Positions 16,701-23,916 of a stretch of DNA of 64,000 bases are shown here, piece after piece. The notes under the pieces were generated by a model, which was given only the letters and a program-made list of their open reading frames with translations, did no database searches and was not told the origin of the DNA. The translations under genes and the position numbers were made by a program. The DNA comes from JBBRHQ01 sp963840235 (GTDB taxonomy: Bacteria > Actinomycetota > Thermoleophilia > Solirubrobacterales > 70-9), in NCBI GenBank assembly GCA_963840235.1, contig CAWIYC010000005.1:62001-126000 (forward strand), given 5' to 3'. Within the stretch, counting starts at the first letter, position 1. Each line of letters begins with the position of its first letter.

Positions 16701-17305
16701 TGCGGGGGGCGCTGCGCTGGCGCGAGGGGGAGTGGAAGAAGGCCGAGCGCTCCTGCCGCCGGGCCCACGAGCTTGCCGAGCAGGTGGGGCGATCGGAGGT
16801 CGCCTTCACGGCCCTGCGCTGGCTCGCCTCCACCCAGCGCGACCGCGGCGACCACGTCGACGCAGAGCTGACCCTCTCCCGCGCCCTCGACGTCTGCGAA
16901 CGGGCCGGGCTGGTCGCCCAGTCGCTCGAGGCGACCGCCGAGCGGGCGATCTGCCTCTCGCTGGCAGGCCGCGACGAGCAGGCGCGGGAGGCCGCCGAGA
17001 GCGCCAGCCACCTGGCGGAGCGGCTGCACTATCCGGTCGGCACGGCGGCCGCCGGAGAGGCCGCGGGCGCGACCATGGCCGACCCCGGCGAGGGCGCGAC
17101 CGCGCTCGCCGCCGCCCGCGAGGCCTGGGAGGAGCTCGGCCTGCCAATCGACGCCGTCCGGGCGGAGATCCTGCGCGCCCGCCGCCTGGCCGAGACCGAT
17201 CCCGACGCCGCCCGCGCGGCCGCGGAGCAGGTCGAGAGCCGCTGCAACGAGCTCGGGGTCGCGCACATGGCGGCCCGCGTGCACGAGCTGGTCCTCACCA
17301 GCTGA
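13724..17305 (+). CDS. zinc-ribbon / class III nucleotidyl cyclase / AAA ATPase / TPR signalling protein
   Basis: Cytosolic multidomain protein of 1193 residues. Residues 6-48 hold two zinc ribbons (CPSCGTENPERARFCMSCG and CPNCQAEVPAGAKFCIECG). Residues about 87-265 are a class III adenylyl/guanylyl cyclase domain with both metal Asp (D95 in LFADLSGYTA, D139 in FIGDNVMAVFG), the purine-contact Lys135, and GYTVIGDTVNVAARL, so the catalytic set looks complete. Residues about 280-560 are an AAA/STAND-type ATPase (Walker A GQAGVGKSR, Walker B LLLAIEDIHWADE). The C-terminal 500 residues are TPR-like helical repeats. This cyclase-ATPase-TPR layout recurs in Actinobacteria and Chloroflexi; the ligand sensed is unknown. 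ATP versus GTP preference cannot be settled here. Confidence 0.93.
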   Translation: MAATPCPSCGTENPERARFCMSCGAGLERSCPNCQAEVPAGAKFCIECGARIDGGAASPGGSAGTERPAAAPPAGAGPAEPPPEERRQVSVLFADLSGYTAVAERMDPEAVKSMLDRSLQRLGEQVERFGGSIDKFIGDNVMAVFGAPVAHEDDPERAVRAGLAMQAEMERLNEQLPADVAFLLRVGINTGEVLAGRMGEGYTVIGDTVNVAARLQAAGRPGTVTVGETTYRASRGSVAYDELEPLALKGKAEPVPAWEARAVLAERETQRAAPRTSTPLIGRSDELRMLLSLAEQLEREGRPHLVTLIGQAGVGKSRLLRELTERAAELDPAPAVEVGQCPPFGTGISYWALAEVLRAQFGIAADEPASSAWEKLSGGVRALLGEEVDAEEAERITAPIGVVLGLETAEAPGGEAEDPQRMRETLFSSIRTLTERMCARQPLLLAIEDIHWADEGMLDLIEHLARWVRGPLMIVCLARDELLDRRPEWGGGRRNATSIALEPLTGSETERLVDSLYGGNGSDSGLVARVAQRAGGNPLFAEEMVNRLQEPDADPEALPDTVHSVLAARLDSLPPFERRLLQYASVIGQNFWEGVLLRASGAEDREVSSALASLEQKELVIGGLTSRLVGEREYAFKHALIRDVAYGMLPKASRCRQHFAVGELISERAEETGEGAVALVAEHYGRAANLGAESGIDAEEMRRISEPALQFAEAAGDAAAALYSNREALGHYRAARSLEGVIDEDASARIGEKTGDVALRLGRVDEAISVWAECLAYHRRQEDLARVGDLHCKIGAAHWDKGEREASIEHYQRGIDLLKDGPPCIELVRLYEEAASLYMHTGDNMLAIYASEKALRLAERLGEAAAASRAHGIFGRVFGRIGDFEKARENLERSVELARDSDKREAVRALLTLGYHLEVSEADYAGAGGAYSEALDLAVEAGDVPSQVEVHAALAQLALYAADWVAVERETEASAGLAEREGLTGKLCFPYVMRGALRWREGEWKKAERSCRRAHELAEQVGRSEVAFTALRWLASTQRDRGDHVDAELTLSRALDVCERAGLVAQSLEATAERAICLSLAGRDEQAREAAESASHLAERLHYPVGTAAAGEAAGATMADPGEGATALAAAREAWEELGLPIDAVRAEILRARRLAETDPDAARAAAEQVESRCNELGVAHMAARVHELVLTS

Positions 17306-17418
17306 ACCCGAGCCCGCTCCGAAAGCCGAACTGTCGCCATTTACCCCCACCCCTCGGGCAATAATGGCTTCGGTTCGACGGGCCCGCCAGGGGAGGGGGC
17401 GCCGTAGAATCCCGGCTG

Positions 17419-17886
17419 ATGGCGCCTGGCCACAAGACCTGGATCCTCACGGGCTCGCTGGAGAACTTCCGCATCAACGTCGAGCGGGGCTTCGACGTGA
17501 TCGGATTCAAGGAGCGGCGGCGGAACCAGGCCGAGCAGATGGCGCCCGGAGACGAGATCGTCTTCTACGTCACCGGGGTGCAGGACTTCGGCGGCATCGC
17601 CCGGGTCACCTCCGAGGTCTATGAGGACCGCGAGCCGATCTGGCCGCAAGGGCGCAAGCGCAAGCCGGAGCCCTACCCCTGGCGGGTGGACGCCGAGCCC
17701 CTGCTGATCCTCGACGAGGAGGACTTCGTAGGGGCGGTTGAGCTGGTGGGCGAGCTCGAGCACGTCTCCAAGTGGCCCGCCGAGCACTGGCACCTCGCCT
17801 TTCAGGGGCAGCTGCGGACGATCGGCGAGCACGACTCGAAGCTGCTGCGTGAGCGGCTCGAGGCCGCGGCCGCAGTGCGCTCGTGA
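17419..17886 (+). CDS. EVE (PUA-like) domain protein
   Basis: Protein of 155 residues of the EVE/UPF0310 type. It opens with TWILTGSLENFRINVERGFD and has the conserved GDEIVFYVTG strand, the family's pocket-forming segment, then KPEPYPWRVDAEPLLIL and a C-terminal HWHLAFQGQLRTIGEHD. EVE domains are PUA/YTH relatives expected to bind modified bases in nucleic acid. Its stop overlaps the GTG of the DUF2203 gene (GTGA), so the pair is coupled. No restriction or modification gene is adjacent. Confidence 0.88.
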   Translation: MAPGHKTWILTGSLENFRINVERGFDVIGFKERRRNQAEQMAPGDEIVFYVTGVQDFGGIARVTSEVYEDREPIWPQGRKRKPEPYPWRVDAEPLLILDEEDFVGAVELVGELEHVSKWPAEHWHLAFQGQLRTIGEHDSKLLRERLEAAAAVRS

Positions 17887-18284
17887 GCGATCCGCGCGGA
17901 CCGCTGGCCCACGAGCGCCACTTCACCCGCGCGGAGGCCAACGCCGCCATTCCGAAACTGCGGCCGCTGTTGCAGAAGCTGCGCGACGCCAAGGACCTGC
18001 TCACCGACGCCGAGGCCCACGAGGCGCTCTCGGAGGCAGCTCCCGGCAACGGCGGCGGCGAGGCCGGGGTCCAGGTAGGCGAGTCGTTCCTCGAGGTGCG
18101 CCGGATCCTGGCGACCCTGCAGGAGTCGGAGATCGTGGTCCGCGACATCGACCGCGGCCTGCTCGACTTCCCGGCGTTGCTCGACGGCCGTGAGGTCTAT
18201 CTCTGCTGGGAGCTCGACGAGGACGGGGTCGACCACTGGCACGACCTCGACTCCGGTTACGGTGGCCGCGAACCCCTCGACTGA
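17883..18284 (+). CDS. DUF2203 family protein
   Basis: Protein of 133 residues from GTG 17883. It shows the DUF2203 pattern: RHFTRAEANAAIPKLRPLL at the N-terminus, a helical centre, then IVVRDIDRGLLDFPALLDGR and the signature VYLCWELDEDGVDHWHD with a closing GYGGREPLD. Members are small cytosolic proteins with clustered Asp/His/Trp at the C-terminus; the function is not established. Translationally coupled to the EVE protein. Confidence 0.85.
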   Translation: MSDPRGPLAHERHFTRAEANAAIPKLRPLLQKLRDAKDLLTDAEAHEALSEAAPGNGGGEAGVQVGESFLEVRRILATLQESEIVVRDIDRGLLDFPALLDGREVYLCWELDEDGVDHWHDLDSGYGGREPLD

Positions 18285-18819
18285 GCATCCGGGGGTGCTG
18301 CGGGCGCTGTCGCGGCTGGGCCGCTTCGAGCGATTCGCCGCTCTCGGCGCCGTCATCTGCGCCGCCAGCCTCGCCCTGCCCTGGTACGAGCCGCGCTTCA
18401 CCAACGGCCTCGGCAAGAGCGCACTCGGCCGCTTCGGCTTCGCCGAGGCTGCGCTGCTGATCACGGTCGGGGCCGCGCTGGCGCTGCTGGTTCGCGTCGG
18501 CAGCGGGCGGCGGCCGCCGCTGCCGCTGCACGAGGGAACCCTGCTCGCGGTCGCCGGGGTCTGGTCGGCGGTGATAGTCGGCTACCTGATGATCGACCGC
18601 CCGACCGCGACCGTCGCCGACTTCCCCACCGACTACCGGCTCGCCTACGGCATCTTCGTCGCCCTCGGGGGGGCGGCCATGCTGGCGCTGGCAGGGCTGC
18701 GGATTCGCAACGACGAGATCCGGCGGGCGGCCGCGGATCCGCCTACTTCGGAGACGGCGCGGGGGGGTCGAAGCCCCACCTCCTCATCCCCTCCTCGATC
18801 TGATCGATCACCGTCCTGA
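18262..18819 (+). CDS. four-helix membrane protein, hypothetical
   Basis: Protein of 185 residues from GTG 18262, overlapping the DUF2203 3' end by 23 nt. Four hydrophobic helices are apparent: FAALGAVICAASLALPWY, EAALLITVGAALALLVRV, LLAVAGVWSAVIVGYLMI and IFVALGGAAMLALAGLRI. The C-terminus is Arg/Ser-rich and its last 77 nt overlap, tail to tail, the 3' end of the PPK2 gene. The family is not recognised. Confidence 0.65.
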   Translation: MAANPSTEHPGVLRALSRLGRFERFAALGAVICAASLALPWYEPRFTNGLGKSALGRFGFAEAALLITVGAALALLVRVGSGRRPPLPLHEGTLLAVAGVWSAVIVGYLMIDRPTATVADFPTDYRLAYGIFVALGGAAMLALAGLRIRNDEIRRAAADPPTSETARGGRSPTSSSPPRSDRSPS

Positions 18820-19510
18820 TCACCTCGACCCGGGCCCAGCGCTTGGAGTCGCCGGCGATCAGGTGCCAGGTTGCGTGGGGCTGGTCGGTGCGGGCGATCA
18901 TGTCCTCGATCGCCTCCAGGTACTGGGGCCGCTTGTCGCGGTTGCGCCAGTCCTCCTCGGTCAGCTTCCAGATCTTCAGCGGGTCGTCCTCACGGCGCTT
19001 GAACCGGCGCAGCTGCTCCTCCTCGGAGATGTGGAGCCAGAACTTGATCAGGATCATCCCCTCGTCGGCGAGGGTGTGCTCGAAGGCGTTGATCTCGTCG
19101 TAGGCGCGCAGCCACTGCTCGCGGGTGGCGTACTCCTCGACCCGCTCGACCATCACCCGCCCGTACCAGGAGCGGTCGAAGATCGCCATCCCGCCCCAGC
19201 CCGGGAGCACCGGCCAGAAGCGCCAGAGGAAGTGATGGCGCTTCTCGTCGGAGGTCGGCCCAGCGAACTGGACCACCCGCAGGTGGCGGGGGTCGAGCTG
19301 GGCGACCAGCCGCTTGATGCAGCCCCCCTTGCCCGACGCGTCCCAGCCCTCGAAGACGATGCAGACCGGCGGCCCGATTCCCTGGTCGCCGATCAGGCCG
19401 CCGAGGGTCAGGCGCAGCTGGGTCAGGCGCTCCCAGGCCTCGCCCAGCGCCGTCTGCTCCTGCTTTCGCGTCAGCTTCTGCGTCAGATCAACCTGATCGA
19501 GTCTGCTCAT
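18743..19510 (-). CDS. ppk2: polyphosphate kinase 2 family protein (PPK2)
   Basis: Polyphosphate:nucleotide phosphotransferase of 255 residues. The P-loop fold is complete: Walker A CIVFEGWDASGKGG, Walker B AIFDRSWYGRVMVERVE, and the lid region FKRREDDPLKIWKLTEEDW. Single-domain PPK2 enzymes transfer phosphate from polyphosphate to nucleoside mono- or diphosphates; AMP versus ADP preference is not predicted here. It starts at ATG 19510 and is followed on the same strand by no coupled gene. Its 3' end overlaps the convergent membrane-protein gene. Confidence 0.93.
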   Translation of the reverse strand: MSRLDQVDLTQKLTRKQEQTALGEAWERLTQLRLTLGGLIGDQGIGPPVCIVFEGWDASGKGGCIKRLVAQLDPRHLRVVQFAGPTSDEKRHHFLWRFWPVLPGWGGMAIFDRSWYGRVMVERVEEYATREQWLRAYDEINAFEHTLADEGMILIKFWLHISEEEQLRRFKRREDDPLKIWKLTEEDWRNRDKRPQYLEAIEDMIARTDQPHATWHLIAGDSKRWARVEVIRTVIDQIEEGMRRWGFDPPAPSPK

Positions 19511-19525
19511 CCGCGGATCCTCCCA

Positions 19526-19771
19526 TCAGCGCGGCGGATAATCCAGCACCTGCGGCGGTTTTTCGGTGGTCAGGTTGAGCGCGAGGGGGAAGAGGAAGGC
19601 CCCGAGGAAGACGCAGATGATGCCGACCGCTACCAACCAGCGCGACCGGGTCAGGTGCCCGGCGATGCCGACGACGAACCCGACCAGCATCAGGGTCGCG
19701 TATGGGGCGAAGCTGTGGGGTAGGAGTTCGGCGCTCGGCAGGAGGAGGAAGTGCACCGGGCCAATTATCAT
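19526..19771 (-). CDS. small two- to three-helix membrane protein
   Basis: Protein of 81 residues, mostly hydrophobic: HSFAPYATLMLVGFVVGIAG and WLVAVGIICVFLGAFLFPLA are clear helices, with a short polar tail. It lies 15 bp upstream of ppk2 on the same strand. The ATG at 19771 is only 9 bp from the divergent MoxR start at 19781; a GTG at 19753 is an alternative start. No family recognised. Confidence 0.55.
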   Translation of the reverse strand: MIIGPVHFLLLPSAELLPHSFAPYATLMLVGFVVGIAGHLTRSRWLVAVGIICVFLGAFLFPLALNLTTEKPPQVLDYPPR

Positions 19772-19780
19772 CGCTTGCTG

Positions 19781-20683
19781 ATGGCTGAAGCCAAGACACC
19801 CGACTCGGTGGCCGAGGTGAAGGAGTCACTGGGGCGCGTCGACTACCTCGCCGACGAGGGAACGGCACTGGTCGCCTTCCTTGCCCAGCGCCTCGACAAG
19901 CCGATCCTGGTCGAGGGCCCGGCGGGCGTCGGCAAGACCGAGCTGGCCAAGGCGCTTGCGCGGGCGAGCGACCGTGAGCTGATCCGCCTGCAGTGCTATG
20001 AGGGACTGGACGAGGCCAAGGCACTGTACGAGTGGAACTACCGTAAGCAGCTGCTGCGGATCCAGGCCAGCGTGGCTTCGGGCGACGCCGGCGAGGACTC
20101 AGGTGTTTTCGATGACATCTTCCGCGAAGAGTTCCTGCTCGAGCGGCCGCTGATGAGGGCGATCGCCAGCCCCGAGCCCGTGGTCCTGCTGATCGATGAG
20201 ATCGACAAGACCGACCAGGAGTTCGAGGCAATGCTGCTGGAGCTCCTCTCCGATTTCCAGATCACGATCCCCGAGCTGGGGCAGGTCTCGGCGACGACGA
20301 TGCCGATCGTTGTCCTCACCTCCAACAACACGCGCGAGCTGACCGAGGCGCTGAAGCGGCGCTGCCTCTACCTCTGGCTCGACTATCCCGAGATCGAGCG
20401 GGAGATGGAGATCGTTCACCTGCACGCGCCCGACCTGCCCGAGACGCTGGCGCGGAAGCTGGTCGAGATCGTGCAGTCGATCCGCGCCCTCGACCTGAAG
20501 AAGCCTCCCTCGATAGCCGAGTCGATCGACTGGGCGCGGACGCTGCTGCTGATGGGCGCCGAGGACATCGACCGCGAGACCTTCGAGCAGTCGATCTCGA
20601 TCCTGGTCAAGCACCGGACCGACATCGACCTGGTGGCCGAGCGCGTCGGGGTGCGGCTCTCGGGGGCGCCGACCGAGGCGTGA
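19781..20683 (+). CDS. MoxR-type AAA+ ATPase
   Basis: AAA+ ATPase of 300 residues. Walker A VEGPAGVGKTELAKAL, Walker B VVLLIDEIDKTDQEFEA, sensor 1 MPIVVLTSNNTRELTEAL and a C-terminal lid are present. MoxR proteins act with VWA-domain partners as chaperones that insert cofactors or activate enzyme complexes. Its stop overlaps the GTG of the VWA gene (GTGA), the normal partner arrangement. The sequence resembles the CoxD-like branch, but no carbon-monoxide-dehydrogenase structural genes are in the window, so the client is unknown. Confidence 0.92.
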   Translation: MAEAKTPDSVAEVKESLGRVDYLADEGTALVAFLAQRLDKPILVEGPAGVGKTELAKALARASDRELIRLQCYEGLDEAKALYEWNYRKQLLRIQASVASGDAGEDSGVFDDIFREEFLLERPLMRAIASPEPVVLLIDEIDKTDQEFEAMLLELLSDFQITIPELGQVSATTMPIVVLTSNNTRELTEALKRRCLYLWLDYPEIEREMEIVHLHAPDLPETLARKLVEIVQSIRALDLKKPPSIAESIDWARTLLLMGAEDIDRETFEQSISILVKHRTDIDLVAERVGVRLSGAPTEA

Positions 20684-22086
20684 GCGCGAACCCCTACGGG
20701 CCGAAGCTGGAGGCCGGGCCTCCCGGCCTGGCGGCGAAGCTGCTCTCGTTCTGCGAGGACCTGCGCAGCGAGGGGGTCGCGGTCGGCACCTCGGAGATCC
20801 TCGACGCCTTCGCCGCGCTGGACCAGATCCCCTGGGGCAACCAGGAGGACTTCCGCGAGGCGCTGGCGACTACGATCGCCAAGTCGCAGGAGGACCGGCG
20901 CGTGTTCGAGCTGCTGTTCGAGCGCTACTTCTTCCGCAGCGCCGAGGCCGAGGCGGTCGAGCGTGGCCTGAAGGAGCAGGGGAAGCGCCACGAGGGCGGC
21001 GACCGGCTCGACATAGACGAGCTGCGCGAGGCGGTGCGCCAGGCGATCGTCGACGGCAACGACGGCGAGATGCGCGACCTGGCGAGGCTCGCGATCGCCG
21101 CCTTCGGGCGCCAGGGGGAGGGCTCGGGCGTGGTCGGCGTGGACGTTCAGCGGATCCGCCGAACCCTCGGGCTATCCGCCGGGACCCAGCCCCCTGCCGA
21201 GGACGGCAGCGGCGAGCAGCCGGTGATCGAGCGCGAGCAGCTCAACCGCTTCGAGCGCCACCTGCGGCGGGAGCTCGAGCGCGGGCTGATCGAGCGCACC
21301 GAGACCCTTCCCCCCTCGCGGCCCCTGGCCGAGCTCGACCGCACGCTGCCGACCAGCGCCGCCCAGGACCTGGCGGCGGTCCACCGCGCGGTGGCGCAGA
21401 TGAAGCGCCGCCTGGCGACCCTCGGCCACGAGCAGCGCGGCCGGCGCAAGGGGCGGGTGGTGGACGTGCGGCGGACGATGCGAACCTCGCTGGAGACCGG
21501 CGGCGTGCCGCTGCACCTGCGCTACCGTCCGAAGCGCCCGCGGCGGCCCGAGATCTACGTCCTCTGCGACGTCTCGACCTCGGTCACCTCCGCCAGCGTC
21601 TTCTTCCTCAGCGTCCTGCACGCGCTGCACGACTCCTTCCGCAAGCTGCGCAGCTTCGTCTTCATCGAGCGCATCTCGGAGGTGACGGAGATCTTCGAGC
21701 ACGAGCGCGACTTCCGCCAGATCTCCTCACGGATCACCAGCGAGGGCGGCGTCGCCGACGTCTCCGGCTACACCGACTACGGCCGCGTCTGGCTCGAGTT
21801 CCTGGACGAGATCGCCGGGGAGCTCGACCCGCGCTCGACCGTGATCGTCCTCGGCGACGCCCGCACCAACGGCCGCGAGCCCCACGCCAAGGTCTTCGCC
21901 CAGGTCTCCGAGCGCGCCGGGCGCCTGTTCTGGCTCAACCCCGAGCCGCGTCTCTACTGGAACTACGGCGACTCGGTGATGTCGGCGTATGAGCCCTACT
22001 GCGACGGCGCCTTCGAGTGCTGGACCACCCGGCACCTGGAGAACTTCGTCAACGTCGTCGCCGGCGGCGTGCCCGCGGCCGACTGA
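20680..22086 (+). CDS. VWA-domain (CoxE-like) protein, MoxR partner
   Basis: Protein of 468 residues from GTG 20680. The N-terminal 240 residues are helical and charged. The C-terminal VWA domain begins near PEIYVLCDVSTSVTSASVFF, giving a DxSxS-type MIDAS (D-V-S-T-S), with the MIDAS Thr in SGYTDYGRVW and a later Asp in VIVLGDARTNG. This matches CoxE-like proteins that form a complex with a MoxR ATPase. Coupled to the ATPase gene by a 4-nt overlap. A 46-bp 3' element follows 36 nt after its stop. Confidence 0.9.
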   Translation: MSANPYGPKLEAGPPGLAAKLLSFCEDLRSEGVAVGTSEILDAFAALDQIPWGNQEDFREALATTIAKSQEDRRVFELLFERYFFRSAEAEAVERGLKEQGKRHEGGDRLDIDELREAVRQAIVDGNDGEMRDLARLAIAAFGRQGEGSGVVGVDVQRIRRTLGLSAGTQPPAEDGSGEQPVIEREQLNRFERHLRRELERGLIERTETLPPSRPLAELDRTLPTSAAQDLAAVHRAVAQMKRRLATLGHEQRGRRKGRVVDVRRTMRTSLETGGVPLHLRYRPKRPRRPEIYVLCDVSTSVTSASVFFLSVLHALHDSFRKLRSFVFIERISEVTEIFEHERDFRQISSRITSEGGVADVSGYTDYGRVWLEFLDEIAGELDPRSTVIVLGDARTNGREPHAKVFAQVSERAGRLFWLNPEPRLYWNYGDSVMSAYEPYCDGAFECWTTRHLENFVNVVAGGVPAAD

Positions 22087-22122
22087 GCCCCGAAGCGCCC
22101 CCGGGGACCCCGGGCCGCTGCC

Positions 22123-22168
22123 GAGAGTGATCTGAGCCACCAATGAGGTGACTTATTGAAGTTTCGGC
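22123..22168 (+). repeat. 46-bp 3'-UTR element, copy A
   Basis: Lies 36 nt after the VWA gene stop, in that gene's orientation. It shares GTGATCTGAG, CACCAATGAGGTGAC and TATTGAA with the copies at 7900-7945 and 51117-51162. The stem is GCCACC / GGTGAC with one mismatch. Confidence 0.7.
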
Positions 22169-22189
22169 AGCGGGGCGGCGGGGTGAGGC

Positions 22190-22648
22190 TCAGCCCCGCG
22201 GCGCCCAGGCGTCCTCGGAGCCGGCCAGGTGCTCGACCAGCGGCGGCATCTCGCCGCTGACGAGGTCGGCCAGGGTGACCTGTTCGAGCACCGCGCGCAG
22301 GTTGGCGCGGACGGCGATCCAGACCTCGCTCAGGTGCTCCGCGTTGCCGCGGTACTCGATCGACTCCGGCGGCGCCGACTGGACGTTGGCGATCGGGCCC
22401 TCGACTGCACGGACGACGTCGGCGATGGTGACGTCGTCGCCGGGGCGCGCGAGCCAGTAGCCGCCCTTGGCCCCGCGGCGGGCGCGAACGATGCCGGCGT
22501 GCTTGAGCTCGAGCAGAATGTGCTCGAGGAACTGCAGAGGGATGTCCTGCGCGTCGGCCAGCTTCTCGCCCTTGACCGGGCCGTCCTCGGCGGCGGCGAG
22601 CTCGGCCGCGGCACGCACGGCGTAATCGACTTTCGCGGTCACACGCAT
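22190..22648 (-). CDS. Rrf2 family transcriptional regulator lacking Fe-S cysteines
   Basis: Winged-helix regulator of 152 residues. The N-terminus MRVTAKVDYAVRAAAELA and the wing RARRGAKGGYWLARP are diagnostic of Rrf2. The protein contains no Cys, so it cannot carry the Fe-S cluster of IscR, NsrR or RsrR. That makes it closer in type to CymR, the cysteine-metabolism repressor. It lies 79 bp downstream of a TauE/SafE transporter on the same strand, which fits a sulfur-related regulon. The ligand is unknown. Confidence 0.88.
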   Translation of the reverse strand: MRVTAKVDYAVRAAAELAAAEDGPVKGEKLADAQDIPLQFLEHILLELKHAGIVRARRGAKGGYWLARPGDDVTIADVVRAVEGPIANVQSAPPESIEYRGNAEHLSEVWIAVRANLRAVLEQVTLADLVSGEMPPLVEHLAGSEDAWAPRG

Positions 22649-22726
22649 AAAGGCAAGTAAACCAGTCGGGAACGCGCTTGCCCGCTGCGGTACCCGGGAA
22701 CGAACGCGAACGCCCAGACCGCCGGC

Positions 22727-23698
22727 TCAACCGACGACTTCGGGCGTCAGGTCCTCGGAGCGGTCGTGTGGCCGGGAGGCCGCGGTTTCCTCCGGGGCGG
22801 CGCCATCCCCCCCGGTGCCGTTGCGCTCGCGCCGGCGGTTGAGGTAATGCGGCGCGGCGATGACCAGGCCGAGGCCGATGCCGGCGATCGCCGCGGCGAC
22901 CGGCCAGACGTTGGGGTCGCCCTTGGTGATGGTGACGATCCCCGAGGCGAGCAGCACCAGACCCAGGGCGATGCGGAGGAAGCCGATCGGGGCCTTGCCC
23001 GAAAGCGCCGAGCCGATCACCACCCCCGGCACCGAGCCGAGGAGGATGTTGCCGGCGAGGACGAAGTCGACGTTGCCGTTGACCATGTGAGCGAGCCCGG
23101 CGGCCCAGAGCAGGACGGCGGCGTGGAAGATGTCGGTGCCGACGACCCGCCGCGGCGCCAGCCGGAAGACCGTGATCAGCAGGATCGCGATCACGGTGCC
23201 CGACCCGGCCGAGGTGATGCCGATGACGAAGCCGGTTGTGGCGCCGATGACGACGGCGGCGACCTTGTGGCGCCTCTTGATCTCGAAGTCGTCGCGCTCC
23301 TCGATCAGGTGGCTGAGAAAGAGCGCCCTCCCGAGGGTGATGATCCCGACCATCAGCAGGGTCCCGCCGAGCATCGCGTAGAGCAGCGAATCGAGCTTGT
23401 CCGCGCCGACCTGCTTCTCGACGAACGAGATCAGGAAGACGCCGCCGACGGCCGCCGGAACGCTGCCCGCGGCGAGCCAGAGGCTGAGGCCCATGTTGAC
23501 GGTCTTCATCCGCAGATGCCGCCAACCCCCGACCGTCTTCGTCACCGCCGAGTAGAAGATGTCGGTGCCGATCGCGGTCGTCGGCTGGAAGCCGAAGAGG
23601 AGGATCAGCAGCGGCGTCATCAGCGAGCCACCGCCCATGCCGGTCATGCCCACGAGCACGCCGATGCCGAGTCCGAAGAGGATGATTGCCGGGTCCAT
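22727..23698 (-). CDS. TauE/SafE family sulfur-compound/anion transporter
   Basis: Membrane protein of 323 residues with about eight helices in two repeats. The family motifs are GMTGMGGGSLMTPLL with AIGTDIFYSAVTKTVGGWRH in the first half, and GITSAGSGTVIAILL with RVVGTDIFHAAVL in the second. The C-terminal 40 residues are a soluble tail rich in Glu, Pro and Ser. TauE/SafE proteins move sulfite, sulfonates or related organic acids; substrate is not predictable. A 19-bp palindrome sits 41 bp upstream of the start and a Rrf2 regulator is downstream. Confidence 0.88.
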   Translation of the reverse strand: MDPAIILFGLGIGVLVGMTGMGGGSLMTPLLILLFGFQPTTAIGTDIFYSAVTKTVGGWRHLRMKTVNMGLSLWLAAGSVPAAVGGVFLISFVEKQVGADKLDSLLYAMLGGTLLMVGIITLGRALFLSHLIEERDDFEIKRRHKVAAVVIGATTGFVIGITSAGSGTVIAILLITVFRLAPRRVVGTDIFHAAVLLWAAGLAHMVNGNVDFVLAGNILLGSVPGVVIGSALSGKAPIGFLRIALGLVLLASGIVTITKGDPNVWPVAAAIAGIGLGLVIAAPHYLNRRRERNGTGGDGAAPEETAASRPHDRSEDLTPEVVG

Positions 23699-23738
23699 AT
23701 GAGTCCTCGCGCCGCCGCGGAGATGGTTTTGCGACTTT

Positions 23739-23757
23739 CCTGACTTTCTTAGTCAGG
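23739..23757. promoter_or_regulatory. palindrome upstream of the TauE/SafE gene
   Basis: CCTGACTTTCTTAGTCAGG is a perfect 7+7 bp inverted repeat with a 5-bp spacer, 41-59 bp upstream of the ATG. It is a candidate operator for the Rrf2 regulator encoded downstream, or for a regulator elsewhere. The leader of the divergent thiamine-type importer begins about 60 bp on the other side. Confidence 0.45.
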
Positions 23758-23818
23758 AGCACAAGAAGGTCGGGATCGTAGCACGGAAGGCGGTGATCTA
23801 GACTGGATCGGACAACCC

Positions 23819-23916
23819 AGGGGAGCTCGCGGGAAGGCGGGCTGAGATGGCGCCCGACGCGGTGAACACCCGGCGCCGACCCTCAGAACCTGTGCGGTAA
23901 TGCGCGCGGAGGGAGC
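23819..23916 (+). promoter_or_regulatory. TPP riboswitch (THI element)
   Basis: The conserved thiamine pyrophosphate aptamer is readable: GGGGAGC at the P1/P2 5' side, GGCTGAGAT (pyrimidine-sensor CUGAGA), GACCCTCAGAACCTG, GGTAATGC and the closing GGAGGGAGC. Spacing fits the standard three-way junction. The 3' strand of P1 (GGAGGGAG, 23908-23915) is also the only Shine-Dalgarno-like sequence before the ATG at 23917. Ligand binding would therefore hide the ribosome-binding site, so control is probably translational. Confidence 0.93.

Noticed and set aside
14672..17350. An 892-residue open frame on the minus strand opposite the cyclase/ATPase gene
   Set aside because: Composition is Gly/Arg/Leu-rich with no fold; the plus-strand frame has clear domains. 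GC-rich codon bias creates long antisense frames.
19781..22086. MoxR/VWA pair as part of a carbon monoxide dehydrogenase locus
   Set aside because: No coxS, coxM or coxL genes are present on either side; MoxR/VWA pairs have other clients.
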